Part shown: in pieces, positions 41,040 to 52,637 of the stretch
Layout of the letters: each line of letters begins with the position of its first letter
Numbering within the stretch: position 1 is the first letter of the stretch
Origin: Achromobacter animicus
GTDB lineage: Bacteria; Pseudomonadota; Gammaproteobacteria; Burkholderiales; Burkholderiaceae_B
Assembly: GCF_902859585.1 (NCBI RefSeq)
Contig: NZ_CADIJM010000003.1
Location: 620,001-684,000, forward strand
Length of the DNA: 64,000 nt
Direction of reading: 5' to 3'
Position numbers and translations under genes: made by a program
Notes under the pieces: model-generated
Seen by the model: the letters and a program-made list of their open reading frames with translations, nothing else
The model's database searches: none
What the model was told of the DNA's origin: nothing

Positions 41040-41307
41040 GGGACTGCTCCTTTTTCGCGAATTTCTCGGAATCGGGTTCCGGGTTTTATATAAGACTCAG
41101 GCTCAACCCGGAATCATACGACCATTGGTTTGCGGGCGCAGGCAAAGGCCGGCGCGTGTCCACCAGGGGCACATTCGGGGACGCCCTCAGCCTCAGATGT
41201 AACGGCTACGGCCCCACCGGGGACCGCTGCGGCCGCAGGCCAGTTAAAATGCCGGGTTTCCCACGCGCAGGGCAGTTTTTGCCCGGCGGCCGAATTCCAA
41301 GAATCCT

Positions 41308-42219
<912 letters not shown>

Positions 42220-44358
42220 ATGACGACGAACATCCGCCCGCTGCTGGTCGAACTGCTGACCGAAGAACTCCCGCCCAAGGCCCTGCAGAAGCTGGGCCAG
42301 GCCTTTGCCGAAGGCGTGCGCGCCACGCTGGACCGCCACGGCCTGCTGGCCGAAGGCTGCGCCGTGACGCCCTATTCGACGCCGCGCCGCCTGGCCGTCC
42401 ACCTGTCCGCCGTGCTGGCGCAGGCGCCCGACCAGGCCTATGCCGAAAAGCTGATGCCCGTGAAGATCGGCCTGACCGAAGACGGCAAGGCCACGCCTGC
42501 ACTGCAAAAGAAGCTGGCCGCCAAGGGCCTTGAAAACATCGACCTCGCCACGCTGGACCGTGAATCCGACGGCAAGCAGGACTACCTGGTGGCGCGCGGC
42601 ACGGCCGCGGGTGCGCAACTGGCCGCCGGCCTGCAGGAAGGCATCGAAGCCGCCATCGACGGCCTGCCCATCCCCAAGGTGATGCGTTACCAATTGGCCG
42701 ACGGCGTCTCCACCGTCAAGTTCGTGCGCCCGGCGCACGGCCTGATCGCCCTGTTCGGCGCGGACGTGGTGCCGGTGTCGGCGCTGGGCCTGGCCGCCGG
42801 CCGCGAAACGCTGGGCCACCGCTTCATGAGCGAAGGCGCCGTTGTCATCGCCGATGCCGACGCCTACGTTGCCGCGCTGGCGGAAAAGGGCCATGTCGTG
42901 GCGTCGTTCGAGGCGCGCCGCGCCGAGATCCAGCGCCAGTTGCAAGAAGAAGCGACCCGCCTGTCCGCCACGCTGGGCGACGACCCCGAAGTGGCCGCCC
43001 TGCTGGATGAAGTGACCGCGCTGGTCGAACACCCCACCGTCTACGTGGGCCAGTTCGAGGAACAGTTCCTTCAGGTGCCGCAGGAATGCCTGATCCTGAC
43101 CATGCGGCTGAACCAGAAATACTTCCCGCTGTTCGACCCGGCAACCGGCCGTCTCACGCACCGCTTCCTGATCGTGAGCAACATGCGCACGGACAACCCG
43201 GTGAACATCGTCGAAGGCAACCAGCGCGTGGTGCGCCCCCGTCTGGCCGACGCGCAGTTCTTCTTTGAAACCGACCGCAAGACGCCGCTGGCCGCGCGTG
43301 TCGAACAGTTGGGCTCCATCGTCTATCACAACAAGCTGGGCACCCAGCTCGACCGCGTCGAGCGCGTGCGCGCGATCGCCCGCGGCATCGCCGGCGAACT
43401 GGGCGGCGACGTGTCCGCCGCCGACCGCGCCGCCATGCTGGCCAAGGCCGACCTCGGTTCGAACATGGTCGGTGAATTCCCCGAGCTGCAAGGCATCATG
43501 GGCGCGTATTACGCCGCCGGCGACGGCGAACCTGCCAGCGTCGTCGAAGCCCTGCGCACGCAGTACCGCAACCGCTACGACGCGCCGGTGACGCAGGACA
43601 CCCTGACCGCCGCCACGCTGTTCATCGCCGAACGCGTCGAAACGCTGGTCGGCATCTGGGCCATCGGCCTGGCCCCCACCGGCGAACGCGACCCCTTCGG
43701 CCTGCGCCGCGCCGCGTTGGGCCTGATCAGCGCCTTCGAACAACTGGCCGCGGGCGGCTGGCTGAAGATCAGCCAGAACGGTCCGCTGACGCTGGACGGC
43801 CTGCTGCAGCTGGCCGCCGGCACGTTCCCGGCGGACAAGATTCCGGGCGACACGCTGGCCGAGGTCCGCACCTTCATTTATGAGCGCTATCGCAATCAGC
43901 TCATCAACGACTTCGACCGCAACGCCGTCGAGGCCGTGATCGCGCTGACCCCGCCGCTGCACCAGGTGGCCGAGCGCGTGCGCGCCGCCGCCGCGTTTGC
44001 GCAGTTGCCCGAGGCCGCCAGCCTGGCCGCCGCCAACAAGCGCATCGGCAACCTGCTCAAGAAGGCCGAAGGCGAGATCGGCGCGGTAAACGACGCCGCG
44101 CTGGTGGAGCCGGCCGAAAAGGCCCTGGCCACCGCCGTGGCCGCCTTGCGTCCCAAGGCCGAGGCGCAGCTTGCCGACGGCGACTTCGCCGGCAGCCTGT
44201 CCACGCTGGCCCAGGCCCGCGAACCGGTCGACGCGTTCTTTGCCGACGTCATGGTCATGGCCGAAGACCCGGCCGTGCGCGCCAACCGGCTCGCCCTCCT
44301 GGCCCAACTGCATGGCCTGATGAACCAGGTCGCCGACATTTCCAGGCTCGCCCAGTGA
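42220..44358 (+). CDS. glyS: Glycyl-tRNA synthetase beta subunit
   Basis: Beta chain of glycyl-tRNA synthetase, responsible for tRNA binding. The 712 residues include LLVELLTEELPPKALQKLGQ at the N-terminus, VEHPTVYVGQFEEQFLQVPQ, and LNQKYFPLFDP, then an HD-like region and the C-terminal anticodon-binding helices. The start codon directly follows the glyQ stop (TAAATG), so translation is coupled. Confidence 0.98.
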   Translation: MTTNIRPLLVELLTEELPPKALQKLGQAFAEGVRATLDRHGLLAEGCAVTPYSTPRRLAVHLSAVLAQAPDQAYAEKLMPVKIGLTEDGKATPALQKKLAAKGLENIDLATLDRESDGKQDYLVARGTAAGAQLAAGLQEGIEAAIDGLPIPKVMRYQLADGVSTVKFVRPAHGLIALFGADVVPVSALGLAAGRETLGHRFMSEGAVVIADADAYVAALAEKGHVVASFEARRAEIQRQLQEEATRLSATLGDDPEVAALLDEVTALVEHPTVYVGQFEEQFLQVPQECLILTMRLNQKYFPLFDPATGRLTHRFLIVSNMRTDNPVNIVEGNQRVVRPRLADAQFFFETDRKTPLAARVEQLGSIVYHNKLGTQLDRVERVRAIARGIAGELGGDVSAADRAAMLAKADLGSNMVGEFPELQGIMGAYYAAGDGEPASVVEALRTQYRNRYDAPVTQDTLTAATLFIAERVETLVGIWAIGLAPTGERDPFGLRRAALGLISAFEQLAAGGWLKISQNGPLTLDGLLQLAAGTFPADKIPGDTLAEVRTFIYERYRNQLINDFDRNAVEAVIALTPPLHQVAERVRAAAAFAQLPEAASLAAANKRIGNLLKKAEGEIGAVNDAALVEPAEKALATAVAALRPKAEAQLADGDFAGSLSTLAQAREPVDAFFADVMVMAEDPAVRANRLALLAQLHGLMNQVADISRLAQ

Positions 44359-44894
44359 AGCTCATCATCCTCGACCGCGACGGCGTCATCAATCAGGACA
44401 GCGACGCCTTCGTCAAGACGCCCGACGAATGGATCGCGCTGCCGGGCAGCCTGCAGGCCATCGCGCGCCTCACGCAGGCCGGCTGGAAGGTGGTGGTTGC
44501 CACCAACCAGTCCGGTCTCGCGCGCGGCCTGTTCGACATGGACACGCTGACGGCCATCCACACCAAGATGCGACGCGAGCTCGCCGCGGTAGGCGGCAGC
44601 GTCGATGCCATCTTCATGTGCCCGCACGGCCCCGACGACGACTGCACCTGCCGCAAGCCGCGTCCCGGCATGTTCGAGCAGATTGGTCACCGCTACGACA
44701 TCGATCTGGCCGGTGTCCCGGCCGTGGGCGATTCGCTGCGCGACCTGCAGGCCTCGTCGGCCGCCGGGTGCTCGCCGTGGCTGGTGCTGACGGGCAACGG
44801 CGCCAAGACGCAAGCCAAGGGCGGACTGCCGGACAACACGCGCGTCTGCAACGACCTGTCGGCCGTGGCCGACGCCTTGCTGCAGGACGCGTGA
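44355..44894 (+). CDS. gmhB: D-glycero-beta-D-manno-heptose 1,7-bisphosphate 7-phosphatase
   Basis: HAD phosphatase of ADP-heptose synthesis for the LPS core. The 179 residues carry motif I LDRDGVINQDSDAFV, the motif II region VATNQSGLARGLF, the zinc loop CPHGPDDDCTCRKPRPGMF and motif IV VGDSLRDLQA. The length and zinc loop distinguish GmhB from HisB phosphatase. It overlaps glyS by 4 bp. Confidence 0.95.
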   Translation: MKLIILDRDGVINQDSDAFVKTPDEWIALPGSLQAIARLTQAGWKVVVATNQSGLARGLFDMDTLTAIHTKMRRELAAVGGSVDAIFMCPHGPDDDCTCRKPRPGMFEQIGHRYDIDLAGVPAVGDSLRDLQASSAAGCSPWLVLTGNGAKTQAKGGLPDNTRVCNDLSAVADALLQDA

Positions 44895-44898
44895 CCCG

Positions 44899-45627
44899 AT
44901 GGCCCGGCTTCGTTCCTTCCTGTATTTCGTGTTCCTGGCCGTCACGGTCATCCCGTACGCCTTCGCCTGCATCCTGTGGGCGCCGCTGCCGCTGCACTGG
45001 CGCTACAAGCTCACGGTGGGCTGGCCCCGCCTGGCCATTTGGGGCGCCAAGACCTTCTGCGGCATCCGCTGGCAGGTCAAGGGCTGGGAAAACCTGCCCG
45101 ACGGCCCCGCGGTGCTGCTGTCCAAGCACCAGTCGGCCTGGGAAACCCTGTTCTTCCCCGCCTACATGCCGCGCGAGGTCTGCTTCGTCTACAAGAAAGA
45201 GCTGCACATGGTGCCGTTCTTCGGCTGGGGCCTGGCGCTCTTGCGCATGATCGCCATTGACCGCGCCAAGGGCCGCGACGCGTTCGAACAGGTGGTCAAG
45301 CAAGGCCAGACCCGTTTGAACGAAGGCCGCTGGCCGCTGCTGTTTCCCGAAGGCACGCGCGTGCCGCCAGGCCAGGCCGGACGTTTCAAGATGGGCGGTG
45401 CGCTGCTCGCGTCGCGCACCGGCGCCGTGGTCATACCCGTGGCGCACAACGCCGGCGAATGCTGGCGCCGCAACGCTTTCGTCAAGTATCCCGGCATGGT
45501 CACCCTGTCGATCGGTCCCGCGATAGAATCCAAGGGTCTTACCCCCGAAGAACTGAACCAGAAGGTTCAGGACTGGATCGAAGGGGAAATGCGGCGTCTC
45601 AACCCCGAAAGGTATGCCCAGCACTGA
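44899..45627 (+). CDS. plsC: 1-acyl-sn-glycerol-3-phosphate acyltransferase
   Basis: Membrane-bound LPA acyltransferase making phosphatidic acid. The 242 residues begin with a membrane helix (LYFVFLAVTVIPYAFACILW). The acyltransferase motif reads KHQSAWETLFF, with Glu where HX4D usually has Asp, followed by LRMIAIDRAKG and the FPEGTRVPPG motif. It begins 4 bases after gmhB and overlaps the next gene by 14 bp. Confidence 0.93.
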   Translation: MARLRSFLYFVFLAVTVIPYAFACILWAPLPLHWRYKLTVGWPRLAIWGAKTFCGIRWQVKGWENLPDGPAVLLSKHQSAWETLFFPAYMPREVCFVYKKELHMVPFFGWGLALLRMIAIDRAKGRDAFEQVVKQGQTRLNEGRWPLLFPEGTRVPPGQAGRFKMGGALLASRTGAVVIPVAHNAGECWRRNAFVKYPGMVTLSIGPAIESKGLTPEELNQKVQDWIEGEMRRLNPERYAQH

Positions 45628-46639
45628 TCAGCTAGAACTCCTGTTTGGTACGCAGGAAGACGACGCGCCCGCGGGCGCGCCGCCGTTGATCGCCGTGCCG
45701 ACGCCGACGGCCGCCCCCCGGGCGCCGTCCGGCGGGGCCCAGACTCACCGTCCTGACACTCCCCGGCCCGTCACGCCCGCCAACCTGTTTCCCGATGCCG
45801 CCAAGACGCCCGCCGCCACCGGCGAGCCGCTGCTGACGCTGTCGCCCAACGCCGCCTCACGTGTGCCCACGCCCTGCCCTGACCCGCTGCCGCCCGGCGC
45901 GCGCTGGCGCGAGGTGCCCACCGAACAGCAACCCATCGGTTTCGTGCTGCTGCGCTCGCGGCGGCGCAGCATCGGCTTCGTCATCACCGACGACGGCCTG
46001 CGCGTCACCGCCCCCAACTGGGTAACGCTGACGCAGATCGACGACGCCGTGCGCGAGAAATCCCGCTGGATCCTGACCAAGCTGCGTGAATGGCATGCCC
46101 GCAAGCAGCAGCTTGCGATGGCGCACACGCGCTGGCAGGCAGGCGGCGAACTTCCGTATCTGGGCCGTCGCATCATCATCGGCGTGGGCGGCGACAGCCG
46201 CCAGGCCAACCTGTCCGGCGACGCCGACGCGCCGCAGGACGGCGACACGCTATGGCTGGCGCTGCCATCCAATGCCGACCAGGGCCGCATCCGCGATGCG
46301 GCGCAAGCCTGGCTGCAACAGCGCGCGGGCGCCTGGTTCGGCACGCGGCTGGCCCACTTTCTGCAGATCAGCGGGTTGAAGATCCGCCGCTGGCGCCTGT
46401 CGTCGGCCGCCACGCGCTGGGGCTCCTGCACCAGCGACGGCAACATCATGCTGAACTGGCGCCTGATCCATTTCGCCCCCGCCATCATCGATTACGTCAT
46501 CGCGCACGAGCTTGCCCATTTGCGCGAGATGAACCACAGTCAGGACTTCTGGCGCGAAGTGGGCCAGATCCTGCCCGACTTCGAAGACGCCAAGAACATC
46601 CTGCGGCGTCACGATCCCGCTTCGCTGCCTCAGTTCTGA
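45614..46639 (+). CDS. YgjP-like zinc metallopeptidase (DUF45)
   Basis: A 341-residue protein. The first 110 residues are Pro/Ala-rich and probably disordered. The conserved domain holds LLRSRRRSIGFVITDDGLRV, RWGSCTSDGNIMLNWRLI and the zinc site AHELAHLREMNHSQDFW (HExxH plus a third His). This is the M48-like YgjP/DUF45 family, cytosolic predicted peptidases of unclear role. The long N-terminal extension is unusual against the roughly 230-residue family core. Confidence 0.88.
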   Translation: MPSTDQLELLFGTQEDDAPAGAPPLIAVPTPTAAPRAPSGGAQTHRPDTPRPVTPANLFPDAAKTPAATGEPLLTLSPNAASRVPTPCPDPLPPGARWREVPTEQQPIGFVLLRSRRRSIGFVITDDGLRVTAPNWVTLTQIDDAVREKSRWILTKLREWHARKQQLAMAHTRWQAGGELPYLGRRIIIGVGGDSRQANLSGDADAPQDGDTLWLALPSNADQGRIRDAAQAWLQQRAGAWFGTRLAHFLQISGLKIRRWRLSSAATRWGSCTSDGNIMLNWRLIHFAPAIIDYVIAHELAHLREMNHSQDFWREVGQILPDFEDAKNILRRHDPASLPQF

Positions 46640-46685
46640 GGCGCCGGGGCACACCAGCGTCTCTGCGATCCCAAGGAGAATCGAA

Positions 46686-47828
46686 ATGTTGCTGCTGATT
46701 CCGGGCCCGGTCACGACCGATGCGCGGGTAAAGGCCGCCATGGCGCAGGACTACGCGCCGTGGGACAACGATTTCCGAACCCTGTACCGGCAGGTCTGCG
46801 ACGGCGTGCTGGCCATTGCGCAGGCCAGCGCGGACGAACACGTGGCGCTGGCCCTGCCCGGCTGCGGCCATTTCGCGGTCGAAGCCGCCATCCGGACTTT
46901 CGTGCCGCCCGGCGGCCGCGTGCTGGCGCCGTCCACCGGCGCCTATGCGGCCCGTCTGCAGAAACTGGCCGGCGAGGCCGGCCGCGTCGCCGTGCCGCTT
47001 GCGGTGGGCACGACCAATCGCGTGGATCCGCAAGCGGTTGCCGACGCGCTGGAACGCGACCCGACACTCACGCACCTGGCGCTGGTCTACAGCGAAACCG
47101 GCAGCGGCATCTGCCACGACGTGCCTCATCTGGCTCGCATCGCCCATGCGCTGGGACGCCGCGTGATCGTGGACGCGGTGTCCGCCTTTGGCGCCCTGCC
47201 GCTCGAACTGCGGGCCCTGCCCGCGGTCGACGCCGTGGTGCTGACCGCGAACAAATGCCTGGAAGGCCTGCCCGGCGCCGCCTTCGTCGTCGCGCGCCGC
47301 GACAGCCTGGACGCCGCGCGCGGCAACGCCGGAAGCTGGTCGCTCGACCTGGCGGATATCTATCAGCACACGCTCGCGCCCAACGCCGGGCCCCGCTTCA
47401 CGCCCGCCGCGCCCACGCTGGCGGCGCTGGCCGTGGCGCTGGAGCTGTTCCGCCAGGAAGGCCGCGAGGCGCGGCTGGCGCGCTACACCGCCAACATGCG
47501 CACGCTCTATGATGGCGTGATCGATCTTGGCCTGACCCCATACTTGCCGCCCGAGCTGCAAGGCCCCATCGTCGTCAACGTCCGCGCGCCGGACGCCCCG
47601 ACTTGGCACCTGCAGCTCTTCGTGGACGCGCTCAAGCAGCGCGGCTATGTGATCAGCAACTTCACCAACACCGAAGAACCCACATTCCGGGTCGGCTGCA
47701 TCGGCGCCTTTGGCGCCAGTCAGATGCGGCAGGCGGTCGACGCAATGGGCGGCGCGCTGCGCGACATCGGAATCACCCGCGAACACGCCGGAAATGCCCG
47801 GCTGTTCCCCCAACCCCTCATCGCTTAA
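46686..47828 (+). CDS. Class V aminotransferase (PhnW / serine-glyoxylate type)
   Basis: A 380-residue PLP enzyme. [20 protein letters not shown] with the GPGPV-like start, the [10 protein letters not shown]-like loop, [17 protein letters not shown] and the Lys of [13 protein letters not shown] place it among 2-aminoethylphosphonate-pyruvate and alanine/serine-glyoxylate transaminases. No phosphonate genes are nearby, so PhnW activity is unproven. An AAGGAGA site precedes ATG 46686. Confidence 0.85.
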   Translation: MLLLIPGPVTTDARVKAAMAQDYAPWDNDFRTLYRQVCDGVLAIAQASADEHVALALPGCGHFAVEAAIRTFVPPGGRVLAPSTGAYAARLQKLAGEAGRVAVPLAVGTTNRVDPQAVADALERDPTLTHLALVYSETGSGICHDVPHLARIAHALGRRVIVDAVSAFGALPLELRALPAVDAVVLTANKCLEGLPGAAFVVARRDSLDAARGNAGSWSLDLADIYQHTLAPNAGPRFTPAAPTLAALAVALELFRQEGREARLARYTANMRTLYDGVIDLGLTPYLPPELQGPIVVNVRAPDAPTWHLQLFVDALKQRGYVISNFTNTEEPTFRVGCIGAFGASQMRQAVDAMGGALRDIGITREHAGNARLFPQPLIA

Positions 47829-47839
47829 GGAAATCTCCC

Positions 47840-48235
47840 ATGCGTCTGCTCCACACCATGCTGCGCGTCGGCAACCTGGACAAGTCCATCGACTTCTACA
47901 CCAACGTGCTCGGCATGCGCCTTCTGCGCCGCAACGACTACCCGGACGGCAAGTTCACGCTGGCCTTCGTGGGCTACCAGGATGAAGTCGATGGCGCCGT
48001 CATCGAACTGACCCACAACTGGGACACCGACAAGTACGACCTGGGCAACGGCTACGGCCACATCGCCCTGGAAGTCGACAACGCCTACGAAGCCTGTGAC
48101 AAGGTCAAGGAACGCGGCGGCAAGGTCACCCGCGAAGCCGGCCCGATGAAGCACGGCAAGACGGTCATCGCCTTCGTGGAAGATCCCGACGGCTACAAGA
48201 TCGAGTTCATCCAGAAGAAAGACCGCCAGGACTGA
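47840..48235 (+). CDS. gloA: Lactoylglutathione lyase (glyoxalase I)
   Basis: Converts the methylglyoxal-glutathione hemithioacetal to S-lactoylglutathione. The 131-residue protein has the four metal ligands in place: His in RLLHTMLRV, Glu in AVIELTHNW, His in GYGHIALEV and Glu in YKIEFIQKK. The length and the missing long loop fit the nickel-type bacterial enzyme. It lies 12 bases after the aminotransferase and before def. Confidence 0.96.
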   Translation: MRLLHTMLRVGNLDKSIDFYTNVLGMRLLRRNDYPDGKFTLAFVGYQDEVDGAVIELTHNWDTDKYDLGNGYGHIALEVDNAYEACDKVKERGGKVTREAGPMKHGKTVIAFVEDPDGYKIEFIQKKDRQD

Positions 48236-48249
48236 CCCGGACGCCGGCA

Positions 48250-48783
48250 ATGATCCATCCCATCCTGAAAATGGGCGACCCGCGGCTGCTGCGCGTGGCG
48301 CCGCCCGTGGATCGTTTTGACACCCCTGAACTGCACGCCCTGATCGACGACATGTTCGAGACCATGGCGGCCGCGCAGGGCGTGGGCCTGGCCGCGCCGC
48401 AGATCGGCGTGGACCTGCAACTGGTGATCTTCGGTTTCGACCGCAACGACCGCTATCCCGACGCGCCGCCGGTGCCGCAGACGATCCTGTGCAATCCGGT
48501 CATCACGCCGCTGTCGGACGAGATGGAAGACGGCTGGGAAGGCTGCCTGTCGGTGCCCGGCCTGCGCGGCCTGGTGCCGCGCTACCGCCACATCCGCTAC
48601 AGCGGCCGCGATCCGTACGGCCAGCTGATCGAACGGGAAGCCGAGGGCTTCCATGCACGCGTCGTGCAACACGAGTGCGATCACCTGATCGGGCGCCTGT
48701 ATCCGTCCCGGATCCAGGATTTCACGAAGTTCGGCTTCACTGAAATCCTGTTTCCGGGCATGGACCCGAACCAGGACGACTAG
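48250..48783 (+). CDS. def: Peptide deformylase
   Basis: Removes the formyl group from nascent proteins. The 177 residues show the three motifs [21 protein letters not shown] and [12 protein letters not shown] with Cys and two His binding the metal. The EGCLSVPG form is the standard motif 2. It is probably the genome's secondary def copy, because it is linked to gloA rather than fmt; that is inference. Its stop codon overlaps the convergent fadE stop in the sequence CTAG. Confidence 0.95.
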   Translation: MIHPILKMGDPRLLRVAPPVDRFDTPELHALIDDMFETMAAAQGVGLAAPQIGVDLQLVIFGFDRNDRYPDAPPVPQTILCNPVITPLSDEMEDGWEGCLSVPGLRGLVPRYRHIRYSGRDPYGQLIEREAEGFHARVVQHECDHLIGRLYPSRIQDFTKFGFTEILFPGMDPNQDD

Positions 48784-51209
48784 GCGTTATCGGCGGGCTT
48801 TGCCGCAGCGGGGGGCTCGTTCTCCTGTTGCGGCGGTTGCGGCGATTGCGGCGGTTGCTGCGGCGGTTCCGGTTGCTGCGGTGTCGGCTGCTGCGGTGTC
48901 GGTTGCTGCGGTGCCGGTTGCTGCGGCTCCGGCTGCTGCGGTTCCCGCTGCTGAGGTTCCGACGGTTCCTGCTCCTGCACTCGAACCGGCGCCCCTTCGC
49001 CCTGCGGCGTCAGCGCCTCCGGCGCAAAATCATCCACCTGCAATACCTTCAGCACGGTCGCTTCCGCGGCTTCGAGCTGCGCCGCCTGCGCGTCCGTGAT
49101 CGCCCCGCGCCGATGGGCCTCGCGCCAGTCGCGCACGTTGGACTGCCGCAGACGGTCGCGGATCGGTTGTACCGCGTCGGCCAGCGCGAAGGCGCGGGTC
49201 AACAGGCCCAACGGATCATCGCCGGGCTCGCGCTGCAGGTCAGCCGCCAGCCGCACATGCGTGGGCGACGGCTTGAGCAGCAGCTCGGCGCATTCGCGCG
49301 TCAGCGCGTCGTCCGGCCCCTTGGCCAGCCGCAACGGCAGAATGGCCGCCCGCAGGCCCCAGGACAGCGCCTTGACCGGCAAGTTACGCAGCACCTGGTC
49401 CATGCTTTTCTCGATGCTGGCGTAGCCTTGCGCCATGCACCACCGCACCAGCGGCAGGTCATCGTGCTTGCGGCCTTCGTCTTCCCAGCGCTTGAGCACG
49501 GCGGACAGCAGATAGAGTTCGGACAGGATGTCGCCCAGCCGCGCAGAGATCATTTCGCGGCGCTTCAGGCCGCCGCCCAATTGCGCCAGCGTGGCGTCCG
49601 CCAGCAGCGCAAAGCCCGACGCATAGCGGCCCAGCCGGCGGTAATGGCCTGCCACCGGCCCCGAGGCCGGCGCGGGCGCCAGCACGCCGCCCGTCCAGGC
49701 GCGGCCGATCGCGCGCAGCGTGTTCATCCCCGCGTGGCGCAGATGGCGCCAGAAGACATCGTGAAAGACCTCGATGCCGCGTTCCTCGTCGGGATTGCCC
49801 AGCGCCAGGATCTCGGGCATCAGGTAGGGATGCGCGCGGATGGCGCCTTGCCCGAAGATGATCAGATTACGCGTGAGGATGTTGGCGCCCTCGACCGTGA
49901 TCGCGATGGGCACGGCGCGGTACAGCGAGCCGAGGTAATTACTTGGACCATCCATGACGGCGCGGCCCGCGTGCACGTCCATCGCGTCGTTCACCGACGT
50001 GCGCATGCGCTCGGTAGCGTGGTATTTCATGATGCCGGACACGACCGCGGGCTTGACGCCCTGGTTGAGCGCGGCGCAGGTCAGGCGGCGCGCGGCCTCG
50101 ACCAGATAGGCGTTGCCGGCCAGGCTGGCCAGCCGCTCCTGCACGCCTTCAAATTTGCCGATCGGTATGCCGAACTGCTCGCGCACCCGGGCGTACATGC
50201 CGGTGGTGTGCGCGCACATCGCCGCGGCGGCCGCCGACAGCGACGGCAGCGAAATGCCGCGTCCGGCGGCCAGCGCGCTCATCAGCATCTGCCAGCCCTG
50301 CCCGGCGCGCTCCACGCCGCCGATCAGCGCATCCAGCGGCACGAAGACGTCGCGCCCCGAGTTGGGCCCGTTCTGGAAAACCTGCATCGCAGGCAGGTGG
50401 CGGCGGCCGATGTCGACGCCGGGCGCATCCGTGGGGACCAGCGCCACGGAAATGCCGATGTCCTTGGGGCCGCCCAGGATGCCGTCGGGGTCCGACATCT
50501 TGAACGCCAGCCCCAGCACGGTGGCCACCGGCCCCAGCGTGATGTAGCGCTTGTGCCAGTTGAGCCGGATGCCGATGATCTCTCGGCCGTCCACGACCTG
50601 GCGGCACACGACGCCGGTATCGACCATCGAAGCCGCGTCCGATCCGGCTTCGGGACTGGTCAGGCCGAAGCACGGGACCTCACGGCCATCGGCCAGCCGC
50701 GGCAGCCAGTAATCGCGCTGCGCCTGCGTGCCGAACTGCATGAGCAGCTCACCGGGTCCCAGCGAATTCGGCACCATGACCGTGACGCCGGCTGTGATGG
50801 AATAGGCGGAAATGCGGCGCACGACCTCGGAGTGCGCGTACGGCGAAAAGCCCAGGCCGCCATGACGCCGCGGAATGATCATGCCGAAGAAGCGCTGCGC
50901 CTTCAGGAATTCCCAGACCTGCGGCGGCAGGTCGCGGCGGTTCCATGAGATGTCCCATTCGTCCAGCATGCCGCAAAGCTGCCGCACGGGGCCGTCGATG
51001 AATCGTTGCTCATCGGACGTCAACGTCGCGGGCGGCACGGCGAGGAGCTTGCGCCAGTCGGGGTTGCCCGTGAACAGGTCGGCGTCCCACCAGCTGTCGC
51101 CGGCTTCGATGGCTTCGCGTTCGGTGGCCGACATGGCCGGCAATGCATTGCGGGCCCAGCGGTATGCGGGTTCCGAAATGCGGCGCCGGCGCCAGGCGTT
51201 GAAATCCAT
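48780..51209 (-). CDS. fadE: Long-chain acyl-CoA dehydrogenase FadE-type (DUF1974) with P/Q-rich tail
   Basis: An 809-residue FadE of the large proteobacterial type. Central FAD dehydrogenase parts are [40 protein letters not shown] and [20 protein letters not shown], with [20 protein letters not shown] at the catalytic region. A C-terminal DUF1974 domain follows. The last 60 residues are tandem proline-glutamine repeats ([15 protein letters not shown]), unusual for the family. It catalyses the first oxidation in fatty acid beta-oxidation. Confidence 0.93.
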   Translation of the reverse strand: MDFNAWRRRRISEPAYRWARNALPAMSATEREAIEAGDSWWDADLFTGNPDWRKLLAVPPATLTSDEQRFIDGPVRQLCGMLDEWDISWNRRDLPPQVWEFLKAQRFFGMIIPRRHGGLGFSPYAHSEVVRRISAYSITAGVTVMVPNSLGPGELLMQFGTQAQRDYWLPRLADGREVPCFGLTSPEAGSDAASMVDTGVVCRQVVDGREIIGIRLNWHKRYITLGPVATVLGLAFKMSDPDGILGGPKDIGISVALVPTDAPGVDIGRRHLPAMQVFQNGPNSGRDVFVPLDALIGGVERAGQGWQMLMSALAAGRGISLPSLSAAAAAMCAHTTGMYARVREQFGIPIGKFEGVQERLASLAGNAYLVEAARRLTCAALNQGVKPAVVSGIMKYHATERMRTSVNDAMDVHAGRAVMDGPSNYLGSLYRAVPIAITVEGANILTRNLIIFGQGAIRAHPYLMPEILALGNPDEERGIEVFHDVFWRHLRHAGMNTLRAIGRAWTGGVLAPAPASGPVAGHYRRLGRYASGFALLADATLAQLGGGLKRREMISARLGDILSELYLLSAVLKRWEDEGRKHDDLPLVRWCMAQGYASIEKSMDQVLRNLPVKALSWGLRAAILPLRLAKGPDDALTRECAELLLKPSPTHVRLAADLQREPGDDPLGLLTRAFALADAVQPIRDRLRQSNVRDWREAHRRGAITDAQAAQLEAAEATVLKVLQVDDFAPEALTPQGEGAPVRVQEQEPSEPQQREPQQPEPQQPAPQQPTPQQPTPQQPEPPQQPPQSPQPPQQENEPPAAAKPADNA

Positions 51210-51352
51210 GGGTCCCCCTGTGGTTCGCTACAAGACGTATCGGGGCAAAGTACCAGAATTGGCGCCGTGCGGCCAAGCTGCGGCTTACCGACTCTGCGAC
51301 AATGAGCGTCGCCGCGCTGATGCGCAATCAACCGCTGTCCGGGCACGTCCGC

Positions 51353-52582
51353 ATGCTGAACAAACTCTGGCTTGGCTTCTTCCTTACCGCTGCCGCGGCC
51401 GCGTTGTACCGCTGGCTGGTCATCGGAGATCCCGAGGTCTTTCGCCAGATGGTCGCCAGCCTATTCGACATGGCGCGCGTGTCCGTGGAAGTGATGGTGC
51501 TGCTGTTTGGCACGCTGACGCTGTGGCTTGGTTTCCTGCGCATCGCCGAAGGCGCGGGCCTCGTCGAAAAGCTGGCGCGGTTGCTGGGACCGCTGTTCGC
51601 GCGTCTGATGCCCGAGGTGCCGCGCAATCATCCAGCCATCGGCCTGATCACGCTGAACTTCGCGGCCAATGGCCTCGGGCTGGACAACGCCGCCACGCCC
51701 ATCGGCTTGCGCGCCATGCGCGAGCTGCAATCGCTCAACCCCAAGCCCGACACCGCCACCAATGCGCAGATCCTGTTCCTGGTGCTCAATGCGTCGTCGC
51801 TGACACTCTTGCCCGTCACGTTGTTCATGTTCCGCGCGCAGCAGGGCGCGCCCGATCCCACGCTGGTGTTTCTGCCCATCCTGCTGGCCACCAGCGCGTC
51901 CACGCTGGCCGGCTTTCTGGCGGTGGCGCTGTGCCAGCGCCTGCGCCTGGCCGATCCCGTCATCATGCTGTGGCTGGGCGGCGCCGCGTTGGTGCTGGGT
52001 GGGTTCATGGCGCTGCTGGCCAGCATGTCGGCGGCCGCGATTTCCTCGCTGTCCTCGCTGATGGGCAACCTGACGCTGTTCGGCATCCTGCTGGCGTTTC
52101 TGATCGTGGGCGCCTGGAAAAAGGTGCCCGTGTACGAGGCTTTCATCGAGGGCGCCAAGGAAGGATTCGACATCGCCAAGAGCCTGCTGCCCTATCTGGT
52201 GGCAATGCTGTGCGCCGTGGGCGTGCTGCGCGCGTCGGGCGCACTGGACTTCCTGTTGGACGGCATCCGCTGGGTGGCCGCGCAGGCCAACTGGGACACG
52301 CGGTTTGTGGACGCATTGCCCACTGCACTGGTCAAACCGTTCTCGGGCAGCGCGGCGCGCGCGATGATGCTGGAAACCATGACGCACTTTGGCGTGGACA
52401 GTTTCCCGGCGCTGCTGGCTGCGGTGGTGCAAGGCAGCACCGAGACCACGTTCTACGTGCTGGCGGTGTATTTCGGATCGGTGGGGATCCTGCGCGCCCG
52501 CCATGCAGTGGGCTGCGCGCTGATCGCCGACCTGGCCGGCGTGCTGGCCGCGATCGGCGTCTGCTACTGGTTCTTTGGTTGA
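51353..52582 (+). CDS. SpmA/SpmB-like nucleoside-recognition (Gate) domain membrane protein
   Basis: A polytopic membrane protein of about 409 residues joining SpmA-like and SpmB-like halves, each with Gate-domain hallmarks: LITLNFAANGLGLDNAATPI and LVKPFSGSAARAMMLETMTHFG with GSTETTFYVLAVYFGSVG. In spore formers these proteins act in spore maturation; in Gram-negative bacteria their role is unknown and may be transport. The ATG at 51353 (MLNKLWLGFFL) matches the family; an earlier ATG at 51302 is possible. Divergent from fadE. Confidence 0.88.
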   Translation: MLNKLWLGFFLTAAAAALYRWLVIGDPEVFRQMVASLFDMARVSVEVMVLLFGTLTLWLGFLRIAEGAGLVEKLARLLGPLFARLMPEVPRNHPAIGLITLNFAANGLGLDNAATPIGLRAMRELQSLNPKPDTATNAQILFLVLNASSLTLLPVTLFMFRAQQGAPDPTLVFLPILLATSASTLAGFLAVALCQRLRLADPVIMLWLGGAALVLGGFMALLASMSAAAISSLSSLMGNLTLFGILLAFLIVGAWKKVPVYEAFIEGAKEGFDIAKSLLPYLVAMLCAVGVLRASGALDFLLDGIRWVAAQANWDTRFVDALPTALVKPFSGSAARAMMLETMTHFGVDSFPALLAAVVQGSTETTFYVLAVYFGSVGILRARHAVGCALIADLAGVLAAIGVCYWFFG

Positions 52583-52637
52583 CCGCAGGGCGCGGCGGCC
52601 GGCATTCACGCCCGCGCCGCGCCGCAACGCATCCGCT

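Noticed and set aside
40134-41093. Long rightward frame opposite the enoyl-CoA hydratase
   Set aside because: Antisense shadow of a clear crotonase gene.
42845-44313. Minus-strand frames opposite glyS
   Set aside because: Antisense shadows; glyS is certain from its domains and from its junctions with glyQ and gmhB.
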